Assembly: GCF_000384295.1 (NCBI RefSeq)
Contig: NZ_KB913037.1
Span: forward strand, 2,151,975 to 2,215,974
Source: Amycolatopsis balhimycina FH 1894
GTDB taxonomy: Bacteria; Actinomycetota; Actinomycetes; Mycobacteriales; Pseudonocardiaceae
Reading direction: 5' to 3'
DNA: 64,000 nucleotides
Of this stretch, positions 12,047 to 20,486 are shown piece after piece. Both the position numbers and the translations under genes were made by a program. The notes beneath the pieces are model-generated. The model was not told the DNA's origin, did not search any database, and saw only the letters and a list, made by a program, of their open reading frames with translations. Within the stretch, counting starts at the first letter, position 1. Each line of letters opens with the position of its first letter.

Positions 12047-12685
12047 TCAGCCGTTCTCTTTGCGCAGCTCGGTGGCGAGAACGGCCGCTTGGGTGCGACG
12101 TTCCATGCCGAGTTTGGTCAGCAGCCGGGAGACGTAGTTCTTGACCGTCTTCTCGGCCAGGAACATGCGCTCGGAGATCTGGCGGTTGGTCAGACCTTCG
12201 CCGATCAGCTGCAGCAGCTTCTTCTCCTGGTCCGAGAGGTCGGCCAGCGGTCCCTTCTTGGCCTGGCTGTCGCGCAGCTTGGCCATCAACGCCGCGGCCG
12301 CGTGGGCGTCGAGCAGGGATTTCCCCGCGCCGACCTCCCGCACCGCCGAGACCAGGTCCATGCCCTTGATGTCCTTGATGACGAACCCGCTGGCGCCGGC
12401 CATCACCGCGTCGAGCATCGCCTGCTCGTCGGTGTAGGACGTCAGCATCAGGCACTTGAGCTCGGGCAGCTTGGACCGCAGTTCGCGGGCCAGCTCGATG
12501 CCGTTACCGTCCGGCAGGCGCACGTCCAGCACCGCGACATCCGGGTTCAGCGCCGGGATGCGGGCCAGCGCCTGCGACACGCTGCCGGCCTGCCCGATCA
12601 CGGTGAGGTTCTCGTCCTCGTCCAGCAGGTCGGCCACACCACGACGGACGACCTCGTGGTCGTCGACGAGAAACACGCGGAGCAT
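12047..12685 (-). CDS. devR: LuxR/NarL-family response regulator, DevR (DosR)-like
   Basis: 212 residues. The receiver has [12 protein letters not shown], phospho-acceptor Asp54 in [12 protein letters not shown], the conserved Thr/Ser and FVIKDIKG (Lys). The C-terminal HTH reads [20 protein letters not shown] followed by [17 protein letters not shown], nearly the same as the recognition region of mycobacterial DevR/DosR. The start at 12,685 has GGGAGG at 6 bp; a longer frame to 12,778 would run through the promoter box. It is divergent from cydABDC, with a DosR-like palindrome between them. It is the best candidate for the master regulator of this window, with the kinase at 7,797-9,539 as partner. 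Confidence 0.9.
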   Translation of the reverse strand: MLRVFLVDDHEVVRRGVADLLDEDENLTVIGQAGSVSQALARIPALNPDVAVLDVRLPDGNGIELARELRSKLPELKCLMLTSYTDEQAMLDAVMAGASGFVIKDIKGMDLVSAVREVGAGKSLLDAHAAAALMAKLRDSQAKKGPLADLSDQEKKLLQLIGEGLTNRQISERMFLAEKTVKNYVSRLLTKLGMERRTQAAVLATELRKENG

Positions 12686-12771
12686 TCCGACCTCCCTGGT
12701 CACGACCCTGACGGAGATCAGGGTACGACCGCAAGACCCTCGACGGCAGGGACCCGGGACCATCCGGGAAG

Positions 12772-12785
12772 TGACCAAGGACCCT
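12772..12785. promoter_or_regulatory. DosR-like box upstream of cydA and devR
   Basis: GTGACCAAGGACCC reads GGGTC-CTTG-GTCAC on the minus strand, almost the same as the box at 7,361-7,374. It lies 68 bp before the cydA start and 87 bp before devR. It would link oxygen-scavenging oxidase expression and autoregulation to DevR; this is inference. Confidence 0.45.
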
Positions 12786-12852
12786 AAGCCGGGACGGCCT
12801 CCGCACCGGATGCTTCCGTGGTCAACAGCGTCCGCGCGAGCAGGAGAACCGG

Positions 12853-14253
12853 ATGAGCGCCCTGGACCTCGCCCGATGGCAGTTCGGGATCACCACCGTC
12901 TACCACTTCATCTTCGTCCCGCTGACCATCGGACTGTCCTTCCTGGTCGCCGGGATGCAGGCGGCCTGGGTGCGCACGGGCAACGACCGCTACCGCCGGA
13001 TGACGAAGTTCTGGGGCAAGCTGTTCCTCATCAACTTCGCCATGGGCGTGGCGACCGGCATCGTGCAGGAGTTCCAGTTCGGGATGAACTGGTCGGACTA
13101 CAGCACCTTCGTCGGCGACATCTTCGGCGCGCCGCTGGCCATCGAGGGCCTGCTGGCGTTCTTCCTCGAGTCGACGTTCCTCGGCCTGTGGATCTTCGGC
13201 TGGGACAAGCTGCCGAAGAAGCTGCACCTGGCCACCATCTGGCTCGCCGCCATCGGCACGGTCCTCTCCGCCTACTTCATCCTCGCCGCCAACTCCTGGA
13301 TGCAGCACCCGGTCGGCTCGATCGTCAACCCCGCCACCGGCCGCGCGGAGCTCAAGGACTTCGGCGCCGTCCTCACCAACTCCACCGCCGTCGGCGCCTT
13401 CGCCCACACCATCACCGCGTGCTTCCTCACCGCCGGCATGTTCGTCGTCGGTATCAGCGCCTGGCAGCTGCGCCGCCAGAGGAACGCCGACGTCTTCCGC
13501 CCGTCGATGAAGCTAGCCCTGGTCACCGTGCTGATCGCGAGCCTCGGCGTCATCGTCACCGGTGACCTGCAGGCCCGGCTGATGACCGAGCAGCAGCCGA
13601 TGAAGATGGCCGCCGCCGAAGCGCTCTACGACACCGTCGCGCCTGCGTCGTTCTCGCTGTTCACCATCGGCTCGCTCGACGGCTCGCAGGAGAAGTTCAG
13701 CATCCGCGTGCCGGGGGTGCTGTCCTTCATGGCCACCGGCAAGTTCGACGGCCGCGTCGAAGGCATCAACAACCTCCAGGCCCAAGAACAGCAGGCCTAC
13801 GGCCCCGGCGAGTACCGGCCGGACGTCCCGGTCACGTACTGGACGTTCCGCCTGATGATCGGCTTCGGCTTCCTCTGCCTGCTCATCTCGCTCGTCGGCC
13901 TCTGGCTGTTCCGCCGCGGCCGCATCCCGCGCGCCCGCTGGTTCTTCCCCGTCGCCACCGCCGGCCTCGCGCTGCCGTTCCTGGCCAACAGCGTCGGCTG
14001 GATCTTCACCGAAATGGGCCGCCAGCCCTGGTCGGTGTTCGGCGTGCTCAAGACCGCCAGCTCGGTCTCCCCCACGGTCCCCGCGAGCAGCGTCCTGACG
14101 TCCCTGATCGTCTTCACCCTGCTCTATGGCGTCCTCGCGGTCGTCGACGGCGTCCTGATGGTCCGCTACGCCAAAGCCGGACCACCGCCACCCGAAGCAC
14201 CCAGCGAAGACACCGAGACCGACGAGCCGCGCCCTGCGGCCTTCGCCTACTGA
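12853..14253 (+). CDS. cydA: Cytochrome bd oxidase subunit I
   Basis: 466 residues, multi-spanning membrane protein; the quinol oxidase subunit that carries haems b558, b595 and d and reduces O2 with very high affinity without pumping protons. Seen: the N-terminal [20 protein letters not shown] with the haem-ligand histidine, [29 protein letters not shown] helix ([16 protein letters not shown]), the periplasmic Q-loop region around residues 250-320 of the short type, and [14 protein letters not shown]. Start ATG 12,853 follows AGGAG. It is first in the cydA-cydB-cydDC operon (12 bp to cydB). Confidence 0.96.
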   Translation: MSALDLARWQFGITTVYHFIFVPLTIGLSFLVAGMQAAWVRTGNDRYRRMTKFWGKLFLINFAMGVATGIVQEFQFGMNWSDYSTFVGDIFGAPLAIEGLLAFFLESTFLGLWIFGWDKLPKKLHLATIWLAAIGTVLSAYFILAANSWMQHPVGSIVNPATGRAELKDFGAVLTNSTAVGAFAHTITACFLTAGMFVVGISAWQLRRQRNADVFRPSMKLALVTVLIASLGVIVTGDLQARLMTEQQPMKMAAAEALYDTVAPASFSLFTIGSLDGSQEKFSIRVPGVLSFMATGKFDGRVEGINNLQAQEQQAYGPGEYRPDVPVTYWTFRLMIGFGFLCLLISLVGLWLFRRGRIPRARWFFPVATAGLALPFLANSVGWIFTEMGRQPWSVFGVLKTASSVSPTVPASSVLTSLIVFTLLYGVLAVVDGVLMVRYAKAGPPPPEAPSEDTETDEPRPAAFAY

Positions 14254-14265
14254 CGGAGCACCGCC

Positions 14266-15285
14266 ATGGCCCTCACCGACATCTGGTTCCTGCTCATCGC
14301 GGTCCTCTGGACCGGCTACTTCGTCCTCGAAGGCTTCGACTTCGGCGTCGGCACCCTGCTGCGCGTCCTCGGCCGCGACGACACCGACCGCCGCGTGCTG
14401 ATCAACACGATCGGCCCGGTCTGGGACGGCAACGAAGTCTGGCTGCTCGTCGCCGGCGGCGCCACCTTCGCCGCCTTCCCGCTCTGGTATTCGAGCCTGT
14501 TCTCCGGCTTCTACCTGGCGCTGCTGCTCGTGCTGGTCGCGCTGATCCTTCGCGGGGTGGCGTTCGAGTTCCGCGGCAAGCTCGACAGCCCCCGCTGGCG
14601 CAACACCTGGGACTGGATCATCGTCTTCGGCTCCGCCGCGCCCGCCCTGCTGTGGGGCGTGGCGTTCGGCAACATCGTCCACGGCGTCCCGCTCGACGCC
14701 CAGCACCACTTCACCGGCACGTTCTTCACCCTGCTCACCCCCTACGCCCTGCTCGGCGGACTGGCCACGCTCAGCCTCTTCACCTTCCACGGCGCCGTGT
14801 TCCTCACCCTCAAGACCACCGGTGAGATCCGCGGCCGGGCCCGGACACTGGCCCGCGCGCTCGGCGGCACGGCGATCGTGTTCGGCGGGGTCTTTCTCGG
14901 CTACACCGCGGTCGAGCACGGCGGCTGGGCGTGGCTGACGTCGGCGCTGGCCGCGCTGCTGCTCGTCGCGGGGGTGCTGTTCACCGCGGGTGAACGGGAC
15001 GGGTTCGCCTTCGCGAGCACCGCCGGCGCGATCATCGCCGTCACCTTCACGCTGTTCTGGTCGCTCTACCCGAACGTGCTGCCCTCGACGACCGACCCGG
15101 CGTTCAGCCTGACCACGACGAACGCCTCGTCGACGCCGTACACGCTGCAGATCATGACCTGGGTCGCGGTGGCCTTCACCCCGATCGTGCTGGCCTACCA
15201 GGCCTGGACGTACTGGGTGTTCCGCAAGCGGATCAGCCGCGACTCGATCCCCGCCGGCGGCGGCCTGCCCGCGGCCAGCCGGTGA
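14266..15285 (+). CDS. cydB: Cytochrome bd oxidase subunit II
   Basis: 339 residues with about eight or nine membrane spans. Seen: WTGYFVLEGFDFGVG at the N-terminus, GPVWDGNEVWLL, FRGVAFEFR-type motif (LRGVAFEFRGK) and a C-terminal PIVLAYQAWTYWVFRKRI, all standard for CydB. It pairs with CydA and stabilises the haem site. The stop overlaps the GTG start of the transporter gene (GTGA), so translation is probably coupled. Confidence 0.96.
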   Translation: MALTDIWFLLIAVLWTGYFVLEGFDFGVGTLLRVLGRDDTDRRVLINTIGPVWDGNEVWLLVAGGATFAAFPLWYSSLFSGFYLALLLVLVALILRGVAFEFRGKLDSPRWRNTWDWIIVFGSAAPALLWGVAFGNIVHGVPLDAQHHFTGTFFTLLTPYALLGGLATLSLFTFHGAVFLTLKTTGEIRGRARTLARALGGTAIVFGGVFLGYTAVEHGGWAWLTSALAALLLVAGVLFTAGERDGFAFASTAGAIIAVTFTLFWSLYPNVLPSTTDPAFSLTTTNASSTPYTLQIMTWVAVAFTPIVLAYQAWTYWVFRKRISRDSIPAGGGLPAASR

Positions 15286-18200
15286 AGCCCCTCGACCCGC
15301 GGCTGCTGCGCCACGCGCGCGCGGTCCGGCCGTTCGTCCTCGCCTGCGCCGCCCTGGGCGTCCTCACCGCGATGCTGGTGCTCGCCCAGGCGGAACTGCT
15401 GGCGAAGACGATCACCTGGGCGTTCCTCGACGGCTTCGCACTGGGGGACCTGCTGGTGCCGGTCGGCATGCTCCTGCTCGTCGTGCTCGCCAGGGCCGGG
15501 ATCACCTGGCTGTCCGAGACGACCGCGCACCGCGCCGCCGCCCGCGCTCTCTCGCAGCTGCGGGAGACCGTGATCGCGTCAGCGCTGCGCATCGGACCGC
15601 GGCAAACGGACCGGTCCCCCGCCGAGATCGCGGCGCTGGCCACCCACGGCGTCGACCGGCTGGAAGCCTACTTCGCGCGCTATCTACCGCAGCTGCTGAT
15701 CGCCTCGGTCGTGCCCTTGGTCGTCGGGGTGCGAATCCTGCTCGCCGACTGGGTCGCCGCGGTGATCGTCGGCTTCACGGTGCCGCTCATCCCGATCTTC
15801 ATGATCCTCATCGGCCTCTACACTCAGCGCGACGTCCGGCGGCAGTGGAAGACCCTTTCCGTACTGGGGAACCACTTCCTCGACCTCGTCGCCGGGCTCG
15901 CCGAGCTGACCGCGTTCGGCCGGGCTCGCGCGCAGATCCGATCGTTGCGGGAGATCACCGAGAAGTACCGCGCGCACACCATGCGGACGCTGCGCGTCGC
16001 GTTCCTGTCCGCACTGGCCCTGGAGCTGCTGGCGACGCTGTCGGTCGCGGTCGTCGCCGTGTCGATCGGGCTCCGGCTGCAGGCCGGCGAACTCGACCTG
16101 CAGACGGCGCTCGTGGTGCTGATCCTCGCGCCGGAGGTCTACCTGCCGCTGCGGGCCGTCGGCGCGCGGTTCCACGACAGTGCCGAAGGCCTCGCCGCGG
16201 CCGAGGAGATCATCGCCCTCGCCGACACGCCCACCGGCGACACCGGTACCCGCGCGGTTCCCGACCTCACCCGGGTGGCGCTGCGCTGCGAAGACGTCAC
16301 GGTCGAGGGCCGCTCCGGGCCGATCCTGAACGGATTCGGCCTCCGGGTGTCGCCCGGTGAGGTGGTCGGGGTGACCGGGCCGAGCGGCGCGGGCAAGTCG
16401 ACCCTGATCGACCTCCTACTGGGCTGGCGGCGGCCCGACGGCGGCCGGATCCTGATCGGCGACACCGACCTGGCCGACATCGGCCGCGCCACCTGGCACC
16501 GCCGCATCGCCTGGGTACCGCAGCAGCCGCACCTGGTCGCCGGAACCGTGGCCGAGAACATCCGCCTGGGCTCCCCCGACGCCGGCGACGACGCCGTGCT
16601 CGCGGCCGCCGACACCGCAGCGCTCGACGTGCCGCTGTCCGCCGTGGTCGGTGAGCTGGGCGCCGGGCTCTCCACCGGGCAGCGCCGCCGCGTCGCGCTG
16701 GCCCGCGCGGTGCTGCTCGACCGGCCGCTGATCCTGCTGGACGAACCCACCGAAGGCGTCGACGCGGAGACCGAGGCAGCCATCCTGGAACGGCTGCCGA
16801 AGGTCCTTGCCGGCTGGACCGCGGTGCTCGTCAGCCACCACTCGGCCGTTCTGGCCCGCTGCGACCGTGTCATCACCCTCGGCGGCACGGTGCCGGTCTC
16901 CGCGGATTCGCCGTCCGCGGTCTCCCGGCCGGCCGTGCGTGCCGCCTCGCCGGTTGCGGCGACACCAGCCACGATCGACTCGGCCGGCCCGAAGTGGCGG
17001 CCGTTGCTCGACGCGATCCGGCCGCACCGGCTGCGGCTGGCCCTGGCCTGCCTCGCCGCGACCGCCGCGCTGGGCTGCGGGGTCGCGCTCACAGCGACGT
17101 CGTCCTGGCTGATCGCAAGCGCGGCGCTGCACCCACCCGTGCTGAGCCTGATGGTGGCGATCGTCGCGGTGCGAACGTTCGGCCTGGCCAAGGGCATCTT
17201 CCGCTACATCGAGCGGCTGCTGTCCCACGACGTCGCCCTGCGCGCACTGGCGGAGCTGCGGGTGCGGGTGTGGGCGCAGCTGGTCCGGATCGGCCCGGCG
17301 GGCACTGCGCGGTTGCGCTGGGGTGATCTGCTGCACCGGCTCGTGTCCGATGTGGACAACCAGCAGGACGTGCTCGTGCGCGGCCTGGTCCCGGGTGTGG
17401 CAACGTTCTTGGTGTTGTCGGCAACCGCGGTCACCCTCGGTGTGATCCTCCCGGGTGCCGGTCTCGCGGCAGTGGTGGGTCTCGCGGTCGCGGGCGTGCT
17501 GGCTCCCGTCATCGCGGCGACAGCGGGCTGCCGAGCCCAGCGGGAGACGGCCCGGCTGCGCGCTGACCTCACGGCGGGCACGGCGGAACTCCTCCGGGCG
17601 TCGGCGGACCTGATCACCCACGACGCGGCGGCCCGCCGTCACGCGCGGCTGCGCGAACTCGACTTCGCGGTGACGTCGCTCCAGCGCCGGTCCGCCGCGT
17701 GGCGGGGACTGGGCGGCGGAATCGCGAGCCTCGGCGTGGGGCTGACGTCCGTGGTGTGCCTGGCCCTGGGCATCCTGGCGGTGCACGCGGGGACGATCCC
17801 CGGCCCCGCGCTCGCCGTGCTGGCCCTGGTTCCGCTGGCGACGGCGGAGCTGGTGGCCGGGCTGCCGGAGGCGGCGCAGCGGCTGCTCGGAGGCTCCGCT
17901 TCCGCACGTCGTCTCGCCGGCCTGGACGCCCTTCCCGCACCCCACACCGTCTCCGCGGATCCTGCCCCGGCTGCCGTGGAGCTGGCCACCGAACGCCTCT
18001 CGGTGCGCTGGCCGCAGGCCACCGCCGACGCGGTCCAGGACGTGGACCTCCACATCGGCCACGGGCGCCGGCTCGCTTTGACGGGCCGCTCGGGCGCGGG
18101 CAAAAGTACGGTGATCGCGGCGCTGATGCGCTACCTGGACCCCTCGGCGGGCCAGGTCCTGCTGGACGACACCGACACGTTGACGTGCGACGGCGACTCG

Positions 18201-18638
18201 GTGCGGGAGCGGATCGCCTGGTGCGGGCCGGAGACCCACCTGTTCGACAGCACGTTGCGCGAGAACCTCCGTCTGGCCCGGCCGTCTGCCGACGACTCCG
18301 ACCTGCAGGCCGCACTGGAGCTGGCCCAGCTGGGGCCGTGGCTCGGCGGGCTGCCGGACGGCCTCGACACGGCGTTGGGAGTCCACGGCACCCCGATCTC
18401 GGGCGGCGAACGCCAGCGTATCGGCGTGGCCCGGGCCCTGCTGTCGGACCGGTCGATCTTGCTGCTCGACGAACCGACGGCGCACCTGGACGCGCCCACG
18501 GCGGCGGCGTTGGCGGCCGACGTGCTGGCGGCCACCGAAGGACGTTCGGCGCTGGTCGTGACGCACCGGCCGCCGGAGTTCGCGGCCCTGCCCGCCGTGG
18601 ACCTCACTCCGCCCGGATTGTCGCTCTCCGGATCGTGA
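15282..18638 (+). CDS. CydDC fused ABC transporter (cytochrome bd assembly)
   Basis: 1,118 residues: a CydD half followed by a CydC half, each with a six-helix membrane domain and an ATPase. Walker A motifs are GPSGAGKST (about 366) and GRSGAGKST (about 934); signatures are LSTGQRRRVALARA and ISGGERQRIGVARA; Walker B LILLDEPTEGVD and ILLLDEPTAHLD. CydDC exports cysteine/glutathione and binds haem, and is needed to assemble cytochrome bd. The fused form is common in actinobacteria, whereas E. coli has two genes. The GTG start overlaps the cydB stop. It ends 33 bp before a convergent gene. Confidence 0.94.
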   Translation: MKPLDPRLLRHARAVRPFVLACAALGVLTAMLVLAQAELLAKTITWAFLDGFALGDLLVPVGMLLLVVLARAGITWLSETTAHRAAARALSQLRETVIASALRIGPRQTDRSPAEIAALATHGVDRLEAYFARYLPQLLIASVVPLVVGVRILLADWVAAVIVGFTVPLIPIFMILIGLYTQRDVRRQWKTLSVLGNHFLDLVAGLAELTAFGRARAQIRSLREITEKYRAHTMRTLRVAFLSALALELLATLSVAVVAVSIGLRLQAGELDLQTALVVLILAPEVYLPLRAVGARFHDSAEGLAAAEEIIALADTPTGDTGTRAVPDLTRVALRCEDVTVEGRSGPILNGFGLRVSPGEVVGVTGPSGAGKSTLIDLLLGWRRPDGGRILIGDTDLADIGRATWHRRIAWVPQQPHLVAGTVAENIRLGSPDAGDDAVLAAADTAALDVPLSAVVGELGAGLSTGQRRRVALARAVLLDRPLILLDEPTEGVDAETEAAILERLPKVLAGWTAVLVSHHSAVLARCDRVITLGGTVPVSADSPSAVSRPAVRAASPVAATPATIDSAGPKWRPLLDAIRPHRLRLALACLAATAALGCGVALTATSSWLIASAALHPPVLSLMVAIVAVRTFGLAKGIFRYIERLLSHDVALRALAELRVRVWAQLVRIGPAGTARLRWGDLLHRLVSDVDNQQDVLVRGLVPGVATFLVLSATAVTLGVILPGAGLAAVVGLAVAGVLAPVIAATAGCRAQRETARLRADLTAGTAELLRASADLITHDAAARRHARLRELDFAVTSLQRRSAAWRGLGGGIASLGVGLTSVVCLALGILAVHAGTIPGPALAVLALVPLATAELVAGLPEAAQRLLGGSASARRLAGLDALPAPHTVSADPAPAAVELATERLSVRWPQATADAVQDVDLHIGHGRRLALTGRSGAGKSTVIAALMRYLDPSAGQVLLDDTDTLTCDGDSVRERIAWCGPETHLFDSTLRENLRLARPSADDSDLQAALELAQLGPWLGGLPDGLDTALGVHGTPISGGERQRIGVARALLSDRSILLLDEPTAHLDAPTAAALAADVLAATEGRSALVVTHRPPEFAALPAVDLTPPGLSLSGS

Positions 18639-18671
18639 CTATAGTGATAGGAGACCTCGTCACGGCTCACG

Positions 18672-20426
18672 TCACACGCCGGCCTCCTCGGCGATGAAGT
18701 ATTGCCATGGCATCTGGGCCATGTGCTTGTCGAGCCATCGGCCCGAATCCAGTTCTATCGCGTCGAGCAGCGCTCGCGTGGCCTCGGGCTTCTTGTCGTC
18801 CGCCGACCGACTCTTGTCGTCCGGCGGCCGACGCCAATAGGCTGTGTGTGCCAACGGTGTCCGCCGGCGGATCCAGGGTGACGTGGTCACCGGGACGTCC
18901 TTGATCCCACAGCCCAGAACCGGCGCCAGCGGCCCGCCGATCGGATCTCCGAAGAGCAGCCACCGCGCCGGAAAGTGCAGGTTCGTCCAGCGCACCACCG
19001 CGAACGGCGCTCCGTGATTGAGCATCTTGATCGACCGCATGTGCCCGTCCACGAGGTACTTTTCGTTCACGGTGAGCTCGCCGGCGTCGTATCGCGGCGG
19101 GCACACCGGCAGTTCGAACTGGGCGACTCGGGTTTGCAGGTCGTCCGGCGACCGGGCCAGCAACGTATCCGCGAAGGTCAGCGGGCTGCCCAGGGTGATC
19201 AGATCCGTGATGAGCCAAGGCTGGCCCAGTCGGCGGTATTCGCGCCACAGGTCTCGTTGCGCCTCGCGGTAGCCGTTCGAATCCGCCTGCGTGTCGATCG
19301 ACTTGCCGAGCCAGCCGGTGAACTCCTGCCGAGCTGCTTGCTGGACGATCGGCGGCCGGCCGTGTGATCGATGAACCTCCAGCCAGTACCTGCAAATCAG
19401 GTCATAGCCGATCACACTGCCCAGTGAATGGCCCACGACGACGATCCGATCGTACTTTCCTTCCGTGTGCAGCCTGCGCAGCAGCGACATCCCACTGTCG
19501 CGGATGGACTGGCGGACGGCGATGTTGTCCGGTACGTCGTCGAAGTATCGAGCCGCGTCCCCCAGAGTCGAGATGATCACCGTGTTCACCGCTGCGCCGG
19601 CAACCGACAGCAGAAAGCTGACCCACCCGATCTTCGCGAGACCCGCGACACCGGAGAAAAGCCGGCTCACCCCGTCGACACCTACGGCGACGGCCAGCAG
19701 CACGCTCGCGATCACCAAGGTGAGGAGCACACCGTAGGAGAGGTAGAAGACCGGACGCAGCCGCCGGCTGACGTCGGCCGGGCGGCGCAGCATCAGCGAA
19801 CGGAGCCACGCGGTGATCTGCTTCAGCTTCGTCCCGGGCACCTTGTCCGCCCAGTAGAGCTCGAAGATGTCCGTGCTGGGCCGGTCGTGCGTGCCTCGCA
19901 GCTGATGTCGCCGCAGCTCATACGAGCGGGATACCCGGTCCGGTTTGCTCCACATCTCACCGGGGCCGGCCAGCGCAGCCGTGAACCGCCTGAGGGTCGC
20001 CATCGGCCGCTGGTTCCCGATTCCGTGAACAACCACCACGGCCTGCCTCGCGTGGCGCCTTTTCCGTACCTCGTCGATGAGATACTGAGCTCCGGTAAGG
20101 ACCGCGGACCACCCCTCCGCCGCGGCGGCATCGCCACCCCGGGCGGTCACGACGAGTTCGCTGCGTTCCCCGTCGGCCCGGATTGCCAAAGAGGCGCGTT
20201 CCCCTCTGGGGAAACTCACCTGGAAGACCGCGCCCGGCCCGACTTCCTCGATTTGTCCCGGCATGCTCCCGTTGCGGGGAAAAGGCGCGCCGACCACCAT
20301 CCCCGGATGGGACGGTTCAGCGAGCCACCGCCGCATTCCCGCCCGGGTGCTCAGGACCTGCCACGCCGCATCCGCCGGGACAGCGAGTTTACGGCGCGCG
20401 ACGCACGCTCCCTCTTCCGCCACCAT
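18672..20426 (-). CDS. SRPBCC domain plus membrane-anchored alpha/beta hydrolase (lipase-like)
   Basis: 584 residues. The N-terminal 110 or so read as an SRPBCC/AHSA1-like helix-grip domain (RRKLAVPADAAWQVL, VFQVSFPRGER). An alpha/beta hydrolase begins at AVVVVHGIGNQRPMATLRRF and is interrupted by two strongly hydrophobic helices (YGVLLTLVIASVLLAVAVGV and FLLSVAGAAVNTVIIST), then resumes with the nucleophile elbow IVVVGHSLGSVIGYDL, TLGSPLTFADTLLA and a late LAHTAYW histidine. So it looks like a membrane-tethered serine esterase or lipase with a small-molecule-binding module. ATG 20,426 was chosen because GGAGG lies 5 bp upstream; ATG 20,438 is possible. It is divergent, with a gap of about 60 bp, from the nuclease-like/vWA gene, which suggests a two-gene system. 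Lipases are known effectors in some anti-phage systems; that link is inference. Confidence 0.7.
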   Translation of the reverse strand: MVAEEGACVARRKLAVPADAAWQVLSTRAGMRRWLAEPSHPGMVVGAPFPRNGSMPGQIEEVGPGAVFQVSFPRGERASLAIRADGERSELVVTARGGDAAAAEGWSAVLTGAQYLIDEVRKRRHARQAVVVVHGIGNQRPMATLRRFTAALAGPGEMWSKPDRVSRSYELRRHQLRGTHDRPSTDIFELYWADKVPGTKLKQITAWLRSLMLRRPADVSRRLRPVFYLSYGVLLTLVIASVLLAVAVGVDGVSRLFSGVAGLAKIGWVSFLLSVAGAAVNTVIISTLGDAARYFDDVPDNIAVRQSIRDSGMSLLRRLHTEGKYDRIVVVGHSLGSVIGYDLICRYWLEVHRSHGRPPIVQQAARQEFTGWLGKSIDTQADSNGYREAQRDLWREYRRLGQPWLITDLITLGSPLTFADTLLARSPDDLQTRVAQFELPVCPPRYDAGELTVNEKYLVDGHMRSIKMLNHGAPFAVVRWTNLHFPARWLLFGDPIGGPLAPVLGCGIKDVPVTTSPWIRRRTPLAHTAYWRRPPDDKSRSADDKKPEATRALLDAIELDSGRWLDKHMAQMPWQYFIAEEAGV

Positions 20427-20486
20427 GCGGCCCTCCATCCGTGCTCACCGGTGCGGGACACCAGCAATAAAGGCTATCATCCCGCC

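Noticed and set aside
13513..14919. 468-codon minus-strand ORF over cydA/cydB
   Set aside because: Shadow frame, Glu/Ala/Arg-rich low complexity; cydAB are certain.
16416..18566. 716-codon minus-strand ORF inside cydDC
   Set aside because: Typical shadow of GC-rich coding sequence; Arg/Gln-rich with no domain, whereas cydDC has all ABC motifs.
19428..20486. Plus-strand extension of the nuclease-like/vWA frame by 353 codons
   Set aside because: It is antisense to the SRPBCC-lipase gene and shows no conserved motif; ATG 20,487 fits the divergent promoter.
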